Shown: positions 44,010 through 52,634 of the stretch, piece by piece | How positions within the stretch are numbered: the first letter of the stretch is position 1 | Layout: each line of letters starts with the position of its first letter | DNA from: Paenibacillus herberti | GTDB taxonomy: Bacteria > Bacillota > Bacilli > Paenibacillales > Paenibacillaceae | Direction of reading: 5' to 3' | DNA: 64,000 bases | Assembly: GCF_002233675.1 (NCBI RefSeq) | Contig: NZ_NMUQ01000002.1 | Span: 491,852-555,851, forward strand | The notes under the pieces: generated by a model | Databases searched by the model: none | What the model saw: only the letters and a program-made list of their open reading frames with translations | Told to the model about the DNA's origin: nothing | Program-made: the position numbers and the translations under genes

Positions 44010-45050
44010 TTACAGCTCAATAACCCGCTTCTCCCGAGCGCTCCGCTGAGCCGCTTCAATCAGCCGGATAACGCCGAGTGCATCCCGAGGCTCTACCGGC
44101 AGCGGGTCCCCGTCACGAATCGCGGCGGCGACGCCCCGATAGAACTTTTCGTAACTGCCCGGCAGCGTATCTACCTTCGTGCACACGGTAAGATCCCCGA
44201 CCGCCGTTGTCAGCTCGCCATAACATTCCGCCTTGTCCGCTCCCCATTCTGAGTCTCCGGGGTGCAACCCAGCTTTGAGCTGGTCCTCCTGCGGGTCGAG
44301 GCCGTATTTGATGAAGCTGCCCAGGTCGCCATGCACCATAAAGCGCGGCCCGGCCTGGCGTACAAGCGTACCCGCCCGCAAAATCGCACGCGACTGCGGG
44401 TAACCGAGTACCAAATGGAAATAATCGACGGATACCGCGCCTTCCCGATCAAGCCTGAGGTCCCCCCAGATCCAGTCCGGCATGCCCAGCACCTGTACCG
44501 CCTGGTCGATCAAATGAGAGCCAAGATCGTACAAGATGCCGGAACCCGGCAGCGCCTGCTCCCTCCAAGCCGACTCGCCTTCCACCTCCGGTGAGTAGCG
44601 GTCGTAGTGCGCCTCATATACAGACACGCGACCTATCGCACCGGAAGCAAGTACTTGATTGACCGTCAAAAAGTCATTGTCCCAGCGGCGGTTATGGAAA
44701 ACACTGAGCTTAACACCCCTGTCCCGCGCCAGCGCGATCAGCTCCTCCGCTTCCGCCGCCGTATTGGTGAACGGCTTTTCGACCACGACATGTTTACCGG
44801 CCAGAATGGCCTTGCGCGCATGCTCATAATGAAGCGTGTTCGGGCTGGCGACGACAACCAGCTCCACATCGCTGCCAAGCAGCGACTCCACATCCTCGTA
44901 CACTTCAACCCCGCTAAAGTCCTCCCGAACCTTCTCCATTTGGGAAGTGACCACTCCGGTCAGCTTCAGCCCTTCCTCCGCCGCAATCAGCGGCGCGTGA
45001 AACACTGAGCCCGACAGCCCGTATCCGATCAAACCCGTTGGAATTCCCAT
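44010..45050 (-). CDS. iolW: Gfo/Idh/MocA oxidoreductase, IolW-like (scyllo-inositol 2-dehydrogenase, NADP type)
   Basis: 346 residues, GGAGGGAATAACAG before the ATG. IGYGLSGSVFHAPL is the nucleotide-binding start, VVEKPFT carries the catalytic Lys, and HNRRWDNDFLT, SGILYDLGSHLIDQ and FIKYGLDPQEDQL are nearly the same as in Bacillus IolW (YvaA), which reduces scyllo-inosose to scyllo-inositol with NADPH. No other inositol genes are near, so a different polyol substrate is possible. Confidence 0.85.
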   Translation of the reverse strand: MGIPTGLIGYGLSGSVFHAPLIAAEEGLKLTGVVTSQMEKVREDFSGVEVYEDVESLLGSDVELVVVASPNTLHYEHARKAILAGKHVVVEKPFTNTAAEAEELIALARDRGVKLSVFHNRRWDNDFLTVNQVLASGAIGRVSVYEAHYDRYSPEVEGESAWREQALPGSGILYDLGSHLIDQAVQVLGMPDWIWGDLRLDREGAVSVDYFHLVLGYPQSRAILRAGTLVRQAGPRFMVHGDLGSFIKYGLDPQEDQLKAGLHPGDSEWGADKAECYGELTTAVGDLTVCTKVDTLPGSYEKFYRGVAAAIRDGDPLPVEPRDALGVIRLIEAAQRSAREKRVIEL

Positions 45051-45303
45051 CTGTTATTCCCTCCGTTTGCAAGTTCCCGATAAGCGCATCCTGCTTGCAT
45101 CATTCTATAACCTTACCCCTTTTGCCTGGGAGAGAAACGATTGTTACATATTGGTGACTGAACGCTATTCGCCGCAAATTGTTCGTTTGTTATAAATCTG
45201 CGCCTTTAAAGGCTATAGTAAAATAAAAGCATGAAGCTCGATATGAATGAGCGGATGTTGGGCATTTATTTGGCCTGCATCTCTTAACTAGAGGAGTGAT
45301 TCG

Positions 45304-45390
45304 ATGAATTCCCCAGGTAAATTACTGATTGCGGCTTTCCTGTTTACAGCGGTGTTAGTAGCGGTTTTGTACTATTGGGTCTATGGCTAA
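45304..45390 (+). CDS. 28-residue single-helix membrane peptide
   Basis: ATG at 45304 with AGAGGAGTGATTCG before it, an ideal ribosome binding site, and TAA at 45388. It encodes MNSPGK, then one unbroken hydrophobic helix (LLIAAFLFTAVLVAVLYYWVYG). Such peptides are typical of small regulatory or sporulation membrane proteins. An AT-rich region with TATAGT/TAAAAT at ~45216-45226 may hold the promoter. No family recognised; coding nature is judged from ribosome binding site and composition. Confidence 0.6.
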   Translation: MNSPGKLLIAAFLFTAVLVAVLYYWVYG

Positions 45391-45409
45391 CATAGGTCTG
45401 CGCCGGCTC

Positions 45410-45440
45410 AAAAAAATAAACCGCCGCATCCGCGACGGTT
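45410..45440 (-). terminator. Terminator after the response regulator
   Basis: AACCGCCGCATCCGCGACGGTT folds as AACCG-CG/CG-CGGTT; on the minus strand it is followed by TTATTTTTTT. Confidence 0.7.
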
Positions 45441-45467
45441 CTTACATAACCTCTATTCGGTAGCGGC

Positions 45468-46298
45468 TCAGTCCGCCAGCCGGTAACCAACGCCGCGCAC
45501 CGTCTCGATATAACTCGGCGATACCGCGCTGTCCCCCAGCTTGCGCCGGAGACTTTTGACATGCACATCAACGACGTTGCTATTCCCGAAAAAGGCTGCG
45601 CCCCAAATATCCTCCATCATATGCTCGCGGGTCAGTACCGCACCCTCCGCTTGAATGAAGTGAAGCAGCAGCTCATATTCCGTTTTGGTCAGATCGATTC
45701 GGTCGCCTGAGCGGAATACAGTCATGCGCTTCGTATCAATCACGAGATTTTTGAAGCCGAGCAGCCCGGCATCGCCGTCTCCTGCCTCAGCAGGCTCACG
45801 CAGCAGCCACTGACCAACTCGATCCAGCATCTCATGGGGAGCTGCAGAGGTCAGCCCCCATGCCTCGGCCGCTTGGCGAGCGGCCTTGCCGCCGTAAGCA
45901 GCAGGACCGCGCTGCGACTTGATAGCGATAGAACGCTTGCGCTTGGCAGGGTCTGCGATGAAAGTGCGGAAGCCCGGATCTGAGCCCAGCACATTGGCTG
46001 CTCCACCGTCCAGCAAGTATAAATCCGCCTGCAGGTTATGCAGAACGAAATCGTCCACACGATGGAATACCATCAAGTCGTAGCAGTCCGCCGACAAGTC
46101 GCGGATCAGCTCATGCAGCAGATTCGGATAAGGACTGATCAGTACGATGCGACGGGTTGATGCACATAAGAAAGGACTGGCTTCAACAACCGGAGCCTGC
46201 TCCTCTTCCTCTTCACTCCGTCTTTTGGCCATAGAGTAGCCTGGCAAATGTAAATCCGCCATCCGTTGCAGTTCTTCATCAGTATCTATCGTATGCAC
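45468..46298 (-). CDS. OmpR/PhoB-type winged-helix regulator with degenerate receiver
   Basis: 276 residues from a GTG at 46298 (GGGAGGAG 8 nt upstream; an ATG six codons earlier has no good ribosome binding site). The C-terminal ~100 residues are a clear OmpR winged helix: LTKTEYELLLHFIQAEGAVLTREHMMEDIWG and VDVHVKSLRRKLG...ETVRGVGYRL. The N-terminal region (~50-170) has receiver-like strands (RRIVLISPYPNLL, ADLYLLDGG) but no standard acidic pair, phospho-Asp or Lys context. No histidine kinase is adjacent. Probably controlled by something other than phosphorylation. Confidence 0.85.
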   Translation of the reverse strand: MHTIDTDEELQRMADLHLPGYSMAKRRSEEEEEQAPVVEASPFLCASTRRIVLISPYPNLLHELIRDLSADCYDLMVFHRVDDFVLHNLQADLYLLDGGAANVLGSDPGFRTFIADPAKRKRSIAIKSQRGPAAYGGKAARQAAEAWGLTSAAPHEMLDRVGQWLLREPAEAGDGDAGLLGFKNLVIDTKRMTVFRSGDRIDLTKTEYELLLHFIQAEGAVLTREHMMEDIWGAAFFGNSNVVDVHVKSLRRKLGDSAVSPSYIETVRGVGYRLAD

Positions 46299-46467
46299 TC
46301 CAGCATCTCCTCCCATCTCATTCCAGGGTCTAGAGGATGAGTTCCTTGCCTATCCATTTCCCGGTACCCGGGTCTCTATAAGTTCTTGTTGCCTCTATGA
46401 AAAATGTCTCTAGCCTTCTAAACATTCAATGAACACACCTGGCCGCAAGGGCTTCAGTATTGAATTA

Positions 46468-46496
46468 AGTATAGGGTCTGCGTTAACAAGGGTCAA
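46468..46496 (-). promoter_or_regulatory. SigA promoter of the orphan regulator
   Basis: On the minus strand TTGACC (46491-46496), 17 bp, TATACT (46468-46473). It leaves a ~165-nt leader before the GTG. Confidence 0.65.
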
Positions 46497-46594
46497 CACT
46501 GTCCAGGGCGCGTTACAAGGGCTTCCAAACTAACCAAATAACGGTCAAAGTTGTTCCGCCCAAACACTGCCGAATTCATCGGCCTCTCTTCTAT

Positions 46595-48439
46595 TCATTG
46601 AACTAGGTTAGACCCATTAGCCGTATCGACTCCATCGCCCCCATCGGCCCTGTCTGTCGCACCAACAGCCGTCCGCAGCTGCCGCGTCGCGAATTCGCGA
46701 TACAGCTCATGCGAGGCGAGCAGTTCTTCGTGGGTTCCGCGCCCGGTAATCCGGCCCTTTTCCACAAAAAGAATCTGGTCCGCATCCACCACCGTGGACA
46801 AGCGATGTGCGATAACGACGGTCGTGCGACCTTCCATCAGGTTGCCAAGCGCCTGCTGCACGATAATCTCGGATTGGCTGTCCAGCGCGGAGGTTGCCTC
46901 GTCCAGCAGCAACAAGTCCGGGGCGCGCAGCAGCGCCCGAGCGATGCCGATCCGCTGGCGCTGGCCGCCGGACAGCTTGATGCCGCGCTCGCCGACCTGC
47001 GTGTCGAAGCCGTCAGGCAAGCCAGCAATAAATTCATCCGCATAAGCGAGCCTTGCCGCTTCTCGCAATTCCGTCTCAGACGGCTCGCGCTCGATGCCGT
47101 AGGTCATATTTTCACGGATTGTACCGGCCATGAGCGGACTTTCCTGTGCGACATAACCGATACGGCTGCGCCAGCTGGCAAGCGCAAACTCATTGATCGG
47201 CTCGCCGCCGATGAGCAGTCGCCCCTCTGTCGGCTCGTAGTAGCGCTCCAATAGCGAAAACAGCGTCGTTTTGCCACCGCCGCTCGGCCCGACAATCGCC
47301 GTCACCTGGCCCGGCTGCAGCGTAAAGTTCATCCCGCGTAGAATCGGCTCGCCATTCTCGTAACCAAAGCCGAGACCCTCCGCCGAAATCGGCAGCTCCG
47401 CGCGCGTCAGCCCCCGGCCAGAAGTGAAATCCTCCTCATACTCGGCAAAAGTGGCATTGATCCGCTCCGTCGCCCCCATCGCCTTATTGAACTGAGTGAA
47501 GAACACCGCAACCTGACTGATCGGCATAATAATTTGCATCAAATATAGAATAAAAGCCACAAGATCCCCTGCCGTAATCGCGCCGGAGGACACGCGCACC
47601 CCGCCATAACCGATAACGATGACGAGCATGAGCATGATCGTAAACGAAACGGCCGGACCGATGAGCGCGCCTGCCGCACCTTCACGCACGCCGAGTCGCT
47701 GCAAAGCCTGGATGCCTTTGAGTCCTTCCTGCAACTCGCGGCCTTCCGCACCAGATGCCTTGACCAGCCGCACTTCGGAGATGACGTTGTTCAAATGGCC
47801 GGAAAAAGCAGCCGTCTCGTCCTGTGTCGCCTTGGCAATGCGATGCATGCGGATGCCAAGCGGCACCATGATGCCCGCCAGCAGAGGAATAGCCACGAGT
47901 AGAATGAGCGTCATCCGCCAATCCAGCAGAAGCAGGAGCACAAGCGCACCTGTGGCCGAAATAATGCCGGTAATAAAACCGACGAGATGGTCGGTGATGA
48001 GGCCGCGAACGACCAATGTGTCGCTCGTCATGCGGCTTACGGTCTCGCCGGTCTGGTGGCGGTCATAATAAGGAACGGGCAGCGCCATAAGTTTGCGCCA
48101 CAGCCGCTCCCGCAAGCTGGCGACTACATGCTGCCCAATGCGGGCGAGCAAATAGCTGGAATACGCCCCGCCTGCTGCCTGCAAAAGGAAAAAAAGCACT
48201 AGCAGCACAATATGCATCGCGCTCAGCTGACTCAAGCTGAAGCCATCGATGAACTCCTTGGTAGCTAGCGGTACGACTAGTCCAGCGGCGGTCGCCAGTA
48301 GGCTGAGCCCCAATGCCGCTGCGGCCAGGCCGCGCGGCGGCTTCGTGTCGGCGATCAACCGGACGAAAGAGCGCCAGCCTGCTTTGGCTGGTGAAGGGGG
48401 CGATGATGATTCGGAAGAAGACTTGGCGGAAGATGGCAA
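46595..48439 (-). CDS. bmrA: Multidrug ABC exporter, BmrA type
   Basis: 614 residues, TTG start 8-9 nt after GAGAGGAGAT. It follows Bacillus BmrA closely: LATKEFIDGFSLSQLS, PVPYYDRHQTGETVSRMTSDT, GHLNNVISEVRLVKASGAEGRE, QIIMPISQVAVFFTQ, Walker A GPSGGGKTT, signature LSGGQRQRIGIARALL, Walker B LLLLDEATSALD. Exports amphipathic drugs as a homodimer. The last ~20 residues (Asp/Gly-rich) are extra. Divergent from a MerR/MFS unit. Confidence 0.92.
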   Translation of the reverse strand: MPSSAKSSSESSSPPSPAKAGWRSFVRLIADTKPPRGLAAAALGLSLLATAAGLVVPLATKEFIDGFSLSQLSAMHIVLLVLFFLLQAAGGAYSSYLLARIGQHVVASLRERLWRKLMALPVPYYDRHQTGETVSRMTSDTLVVRGLITDHLVGFITGIISATGALVLLLLLDWRMTLILLVAIPLLAGIMVPLGIRMHRIAKATQDETAAFSGHLNNVISEVRLVKASGAEGRELQEGLKGIQALQRLGVREGAAGALIGPAVSFTIMLMLVIVIGYGGVRVSSGAITAGDLVAFILYLMQIIMPISQVAVFFTQFNKAMGATERINATFAEYEEDFTSGRGLTRAELPISAEGLGFGYENGEPILRGMNFTLQPGQVTAIVGPSGGGKTTLFSLLERYYEPTEGRLLIGGEPINEFALASWRSRIGYVAQESPLMAGTIRENMTYGIEREPSETELREAARLAYADEFIAGLPDGFDTQVGERGIKLSGGQRQRIGIARALLRAPDLLLLDEATSALDSQSEIIVQQALGNLMEGRTTVVIAHRLSTVVDADQILFVEKGRITGRGTHEELLASHELYREFATRQLRTAVGATDRADGGDGVDTANGSNLVQ

Positions 48440-48562
48440 ATGGAAAATCTCCTCTCAGCGATTACTTGACCGTATCGGGATAACAGATATATTCAGCATG
48501 CCTCAGTAAATCTAAAAAAGCAAAAAAAGGCGAAGCAGCTCCAATTATTAAAAGAATGTCGC

Positions 48563-48593
48563 TTGCGCTTGACGTAACGTCAAGTGCTACACT
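48563..48593 (+). promoter_or_regulatory. MerR-type promoter with 19-bp spacer and palindromic operator
   Basis: TTGCGC (48563-48568), 19 bp, TACACT (48588-48593). The spacer is centred on a perfect 17-bp palindrome CTTGACGTAACGTCAAG (48568-48584). An overlong spacer with a dyad in it is the hallmark of promoters that MerR proteins activate by DNA distortion. Confidence 0.75.
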
Positions 48594-48608
48594 AGGCATC
48601 GAAAGGGG

Positions 48609-49388
48609 TTGAGGAGGATAACTAAGACTCGTTATAGCATTGGTTCATTTGCCAAACTTACTTCAACGACGGAACGTACGCTGCGCTTTTATGATCGCAA
48701 GGGGCTGCTCAAGCCTAGCGGCTACAATGAGCAGGGCCACCGGACTTACACTGATGATGATTTAATCCGACTTCATCAAATATTGACCTTAAAATATTTA
48801 GACTACTCCTTGGATCAAATCGGCAAGTATTTGGAGCAGGATAGCAAGGATTTTCATTCTTCTCTGGAGATGCAATACGAGCTGCTGCTGCAGAAGCAGC
48901 AGCATATTCAGCGCGTTGTAGCTACGATTGAACGGGTGAAAGCCATTGTTAAGGATAACCGTACGATTGATCCCCAACTGCTTATGCTGATGATTCATTC
49001 CATTCAGCACGAGGAGGAGCAGAAGCAGTGGCTCTCCGATCGGTTGCCGGATTCGGTTGTACAATCCATGTTTATGAGTGGATCAGATCTGGAGGAGCGG
49101 CTTCAGGTAGAACGTGAGATGACGTTAGGGCTTAACAATCTACTCGTCATGTTCAAGCAGGGGCTGAAGCCGGAAAATCCACTTGTACAGGAGTGCGCGC
49201 ATAGTCTACAGCTAATAATTGAACGGCTGCTGGGACAAGCGCTGCAGGAGCTATCTATGAGCGAGACAGGAAAAGTGCTGGAGGAGTTGGATCCCCAATT
49301 CTTCATGAACAGCTTCGACCCGGACTTTATGAGCTACTTCCTTAAAGTGTTTGGTCATCCCGTGACTCGCAGTGAACAGCTGGAATAG
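48609..49388 (+). CDS. MerR-family regulator
   Basis: 259 residues if it starts at TTG 48609. The N-terminal winged helix is clear (YSIGSFAKLTSTTERTLRFYDRKGLLKPSGYNEQGHRTYTDDDL), followed by a dimerisation helix and a ~150-residue C-terminal effector domain (Gln/Glu/Leu-rich). The start is odd: AGGAGG lies inside the frame at 48612-48617 but no ATG, GTG or TTG follows at normal spacing; the TTG has AAAGGGG directly abutting it. Transcribed with the MFS gene (10-bp gap) from the 19-bp-spacer promoter, as in drug-responsive MerR regulators such as BltR or Mta. Confidence 0.87.
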   Translation: MRRITKTRYSIGSFAKLTSTTERTLRFYDRKGLLKPSGYNEQGHRTYTDDDLIRLHQILTLKYLDYSLDQIGKYLEQDSKDFHSSLEMQYELLLQKQQHIQRVVATIERVKAIVKDNRTIDPQLLMLMIHSIQHEEEQKQWLSDRLPDSVVQSMFMSGSDLEERLQVEREMTLGLNNLLVMFKQGLKPENPLVQECAHSLQLIIERLLGQALQELSMSETGKVLEELDPQFFMNSFDPDFMSYFLKVFGHPVTRSEQLE

Positions 49389-49398
49389 GAGAGTGAAT

Positions 49399-50913
49399 AT
49401 GGAAGCATCCATTCAAACCAATGAACCTGGAATCAAACAAGTAAAAGCAACTCCGATTCTTATATCATTATTGTTAGGTGCATCTATCGGTATGTTTAGT
49501 GAAACAGCCTTAAATATTGCGCTTCCCGAGCTTATGAAGCAATTGCAAGTGGGGCCAACCACAGCTCAATGGCTGACGACAGGTTATATGCTCGTACTAG
49601 GCATTTTAGGGCCGGTGTCCGGTCTGCTGCTTCAATGGTTTACGACGAGACAACTGTTTATTGTCTCTCTCACTTTCTCCATAATCGGCTCGCTGATTGC
49701 CGGCTTGGCGCCTAATTTTGAGGTACTGCTGGCGGCGCGTTTTTTTCAGGCCGCTGGTCTGGCCTTGCTTTTGCCCCTTATGATGAATGCGATACTCATT
49801 CTTTTCCCAGCGGAAAAGCGCGGCGCGGCAATGGGATCGCTGGGCCTTGTTTTGATGTTGGCGCCGGCTTCCGGTCCGACAATCGCCGGTATCATTATTG
49901 AAAATCTGTCTTGGCACTGGATTTTCTGGATTTCCAGCACCGTTCTCCTCATCGCTTTAATTATCGGGATCATATTCCTAAAAAATATATCCGTTATTAC
50001 TCGTCCCAAAATTGATATCCTCTCTCTGCTGCTTTCGACAATCGGTTTCGGCAGTCTTTTATTTGGCTTCAGCAAAGCCGGCGAGATTGGCTGGACGGAT
50101 CCACTCGTTATTTCTTGCTTAACAATAGGAGTGTTGGCGCTTATTCTCTTCACTTGGCGCCAATTCAGCATAGCGTCGCCGCTCATGAACCTTCGTGCGT
50201 TCCGTTATCCGATGTTTAGCTTGTCGGTGGTACTCTTCGCTGTAATGATGATGATGCTTTTGTCATCTATGCTGCTGCTGCCAATCCTTTTACAGAACGG
50301 CCTTGGAAAAAGTGTGCTGCAAGTTGGTTTGCTTTTGTTGCCTGGCACGATTATCAGCGGTATAGCGGGTCCCTATATGGGTAAACTTTTCGATAAATAT
50401 GGACCAAGAAAGCTCATCATACCTGGACTAGTTTTAATGGGTACAACTATGTTCCTCTTCTCAACGATTACAGTGAATACTTCAACCGCTTTTATTATTG
50501 TCTTGGATTGCGTTTTCTTGTTGGCCCTGTCGATGGTCATGATGCCGGCACAAACCAATGGGATGAACCAACTGCCAGCGGAGTTTTATCCACATGGTAC
50601 AGCTATAATGAGTACATTGCAGCAAGTGGCTGGAGCGATTGGCAGCGCGCTGGCGGTGACCATTTTGGCGACAGGTCAGTCAAGCTACTTGAGTGACAAA
50701 GGATTCGATATGAGCAACGGAATTAATTATGCTAACGTAGATCCCGCTATGTTGGAGCATTTGCCGCCCTCCGTTGTTTTCGGAGTCAAAGGGGCTTTTA
50801 TCTTTGCTGGTCTCATGTCGATCATCGCGCTTATTATTTCGTTTTTTATAAAACGTGCCAAATCAAGTGAACAAAAAATAGGACAAACTCGAACGTTCGA
50901 TAGAGGGCATTGA
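49399..50913 (+). CDS. MFS drug efflux transporter, DHA2 (14-helix) family
   Basis: 504 residues from the ATG at 49399 (GGAGAGTGAAT before it), 10 bp after the MerR gene. Fourteen hydrophobic segments; ETALNIALPELMKQLQVGPTTAQWLTTGYML and the motif-C stretch LVLMLAPASGPTIAGIIIENLSWHWIFW are typical of the EmrB/LmrB/QacA group. Likely induced by the MerR protein in response to its drug substrate. Confidence 0.93.
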   Translation: MEASIQTNEPGIKQVKATPILISLLLGASIGMFSETALNIALPELMKQLQVGPTTAQWLTTGYMLVLGILGPVSGLLLQWFTTRQLFIVSLTFSIIGSLIAGLAPNFEVLLAARFFQAAGLALLLPLMMNAILILFPAEKRGAAMGSLGLVLMLAPASGPTIAGIIIENLSWHWIFWISSTVLLIALIIGIIFLKNISVITRPKIDILSLLLSTIGFGSLLFGFSKAGEIGWTDPLVISCLTIGVLALILFTWRQFSIASPLMNLRAFRYPMFSLSVVLFAVMMMMLLSSMLLLPILLQNGLGKSVLQVGLLLLPGTIISGIAGPYMGKLFDKYGPRKLIIPGLVLMGTTMFLFSTITVNTSTAFIIVLDCVFLLALSMVMMPAQTNGMNQLPAEFYPHGTAIMSTLQQVAGAIGSALAVTILATGQSSYLSDKGFDMSNGINYANVDPAMLEHLPPSVVFGVKGAFIFAGLMSIIALIISFFIKRAKSSEQKIGQTRTFDRGH

Positions 50914-50952
50914 ACAATTTCCATGTTTTTTTCAGCAACACTTGCAACATGC

Positions 50953-51002
50953 AAAGAAGGCATCTTTCTCCCATTTCCCAGGAGTCTGATGCCTTCTTTT
51001 TT
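50953..51002 (+). terminator. Terminator after the MFS gene
   Basis: AAAGAAGGCATC pairs with GATGCCTTCTTTT, then TT. Confidence 0.88.
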
Positions 51003-51048
51003 GAGCAATGCTAGCAGCTGCGTTATACGACAATGGCCCGGAGCTGCC

Positions 51049-52374
51049 TCAGTCCTTGAGCGGGCCGCGCAGCTTAATCGTCCCCTCCAAAGCAGCAAGG
51101 GAAGCGCCGTCGACAAGACCGGCGCCGAGCCGCCAGAGCGCGATGCCCTTCAGGCCATAACGCTTGGCAAGGCCGGCTGGGCCGCGCAGCGAATCGGCGT
51201 TTTCGCTCCCGAGCGAGATGCCGAGCAGCAGCTTGCTGCGGTCGGTCTCTTTCAGCGCGAGGCGGATCGCCTCGTCAACTCGATCGAGCGGCTCGGGACC
51301 CTTTTCCCCATCGTAGGCATAAGCCATAATAACAATCTCGTCCGATTGCTTCGCAAGTTTCTTGTAATCATACCCCTTAAAGGCCCCATTCAGTGGATGA
51401 AGCGCCAGCGACAGGCCAAGACCCACTTCCTTCGAGGCAGCCCGCAGCTCGGTCACGAAGCGCGTGAACAACTTCTGTGCAGCCAGCTTGTCTCCGGTGA
51501 GACCAAGGCCCTCGAAGTCGAGTGCGATGCTTTTGAAGCCGCCAATCGTGGCGGTGGAGACGATGGATTGTACCGCTTCGGCGCGAAGCGTGCTGTCACC
51601 GAGCAGCTTGCTCAGCTCACCTCGACCGTCTACCCCAAACACCATGAACTGCGTGTTCACACCGGCTGCTGTAGCATCTGCAACGAGGCTCTCAGGCGTC
51701 GTGCTGCCGCTAGGATCAGGCCAATAAAAGTCGCGTCCCTCCAGTGTCAGCTTGCCGTCTTCACCGATCCGTCCCCAGCCAAAAGCTACAGAATCAAAGC
51801 GATTCAAGTGCTCACGCTGCGAAAAAGAGCTCAAAGCATAATAAGCTTTCACGTATACCTGCTCGGCGGGCGACTGGATGGCGACGGTCTTTTGGGTTCC
51901 GTCCCAGCTTACTCCTGCACCGAATGCGGTACTGAAAAAGCTAAGCGGCACCAGCACCGTGCCGCTGTTTTGCAGTGGAGCTTGCGCCAGCTGCGCTGGT
52001 CGACCGTCGAGCAGCGCTTGTTTGCTTCCCAGGCGCAGTTGGATGTTGCGTTTGCTGCCGTCTGGGAAGGGTTTGACGGCGATGATCGTTTTGGTTTTGG
52101 CGTCCCAGGTGACAGGGACAGCCAGTGCTTCCGCGATGGCACGGAACGGTACGAGCGTTGTGCCGCCGCGGATCAGCGGAGCCACGGGGAAAGTAAGCGG
52201 GTAGCCGTCGAGCAAAATCTTGGCGGAAGCCTCTTTGGAGACGGCGGCTGGCAGGACGAGCGTAATTGGTTTGCCGGTGGCATGAGCTGCGGCAGGCCCA
52301 CTGAGGGCCGTACCCAGCAGCAGGACTGAGGCTAACGCCGCGGCGAGCGGACGGCGAGATGCGGCAAGGGACAT
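51049..52374 (-). CDS. Secreted GH18-family protein with copper-amine-oxidase-N stalk domain
   Basis: 441 residues, TTAAGGAGGAAGTCCATTC before the ATG. Signal peptide ~1-33 ending near PAAAHA. Residues ~40-165 are a stalk domain (TTLVPFRAIAEALAVPVTWDAKTK, VLVPLSFFSTAFGAGVSWDG). Residues ~175-435 are a glycoside hydrolase 18 barrel of the spore-cortex type: FKSIALDFEGLGL holds the catalytic Glu, IVIMAYAYDGEKGPEP and LLLGISLGS the further barrel strands. The usual DxxDxDxE is reduced to ALDFEG, as in spore-germination GH18 proteins. Probably acts on peptidoglycan at the cell surface or spore. Confidence 0.85.
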   Translation of the reverse strand: MSLAASRRPLAAALASVLLLGTALSGPAAAHATGKPITLVLPAAVSKEASAKILLDGYPLTFPVAPLIRGGTTLVPFRAIAEALAVPVTWDAKTKTIIAVKPFPDGSKRNIQLRLGSKQALLDGRPAQLAQAPLQNSGTVLVPLSFFSTAFGAGVSWDGTQKTVAIQSPAEQVYVKAYYALSSFSQREHLNRFDSVAFGWGRIGEDGKLTLEGRDFYWPDPSGSTTPESLVADATAAGVNTQFMVFGVDGRGELSKLLGDSTLRAEAVQSIVSTATIGGFKSIALDFEGLGLTGDKLAAQKLFTRFVTELRAASKEVGLGLSLALHPLNGAFKGYDYKKLAKQSDEIVIMAYAYDGEKGPEPLDRVDEAIRLALKETDRSKLLLGISLGSENADSLRGPAGLAKRYGLKGIALWRLGAGLVDGASLAALEGTIKLRGPLKD

Positions 52375-52634
52375 GAATGGACTTCCTCCTTAAGATGGCG
52401 GTTCACGAATAATGGGTTATTTTTCTATAGAATAGAACGAGGAGGAGATCACTAGAGTTGCAGTCTAATGGCGAGAATGGTGAATAAAATTAACCTCTTC
52501 GCCGCTAGCAGGCAAGCAGGAGTCGATTGTAGTAAGCTTAGATCAACCAAAGACTCAAAGGGGTTGGCGCACATGGCCCAGAAAGCAAAGAAATGGACCC
52601 GTCTAAACGCAATCCATAGTGAAGGAGACGGACG

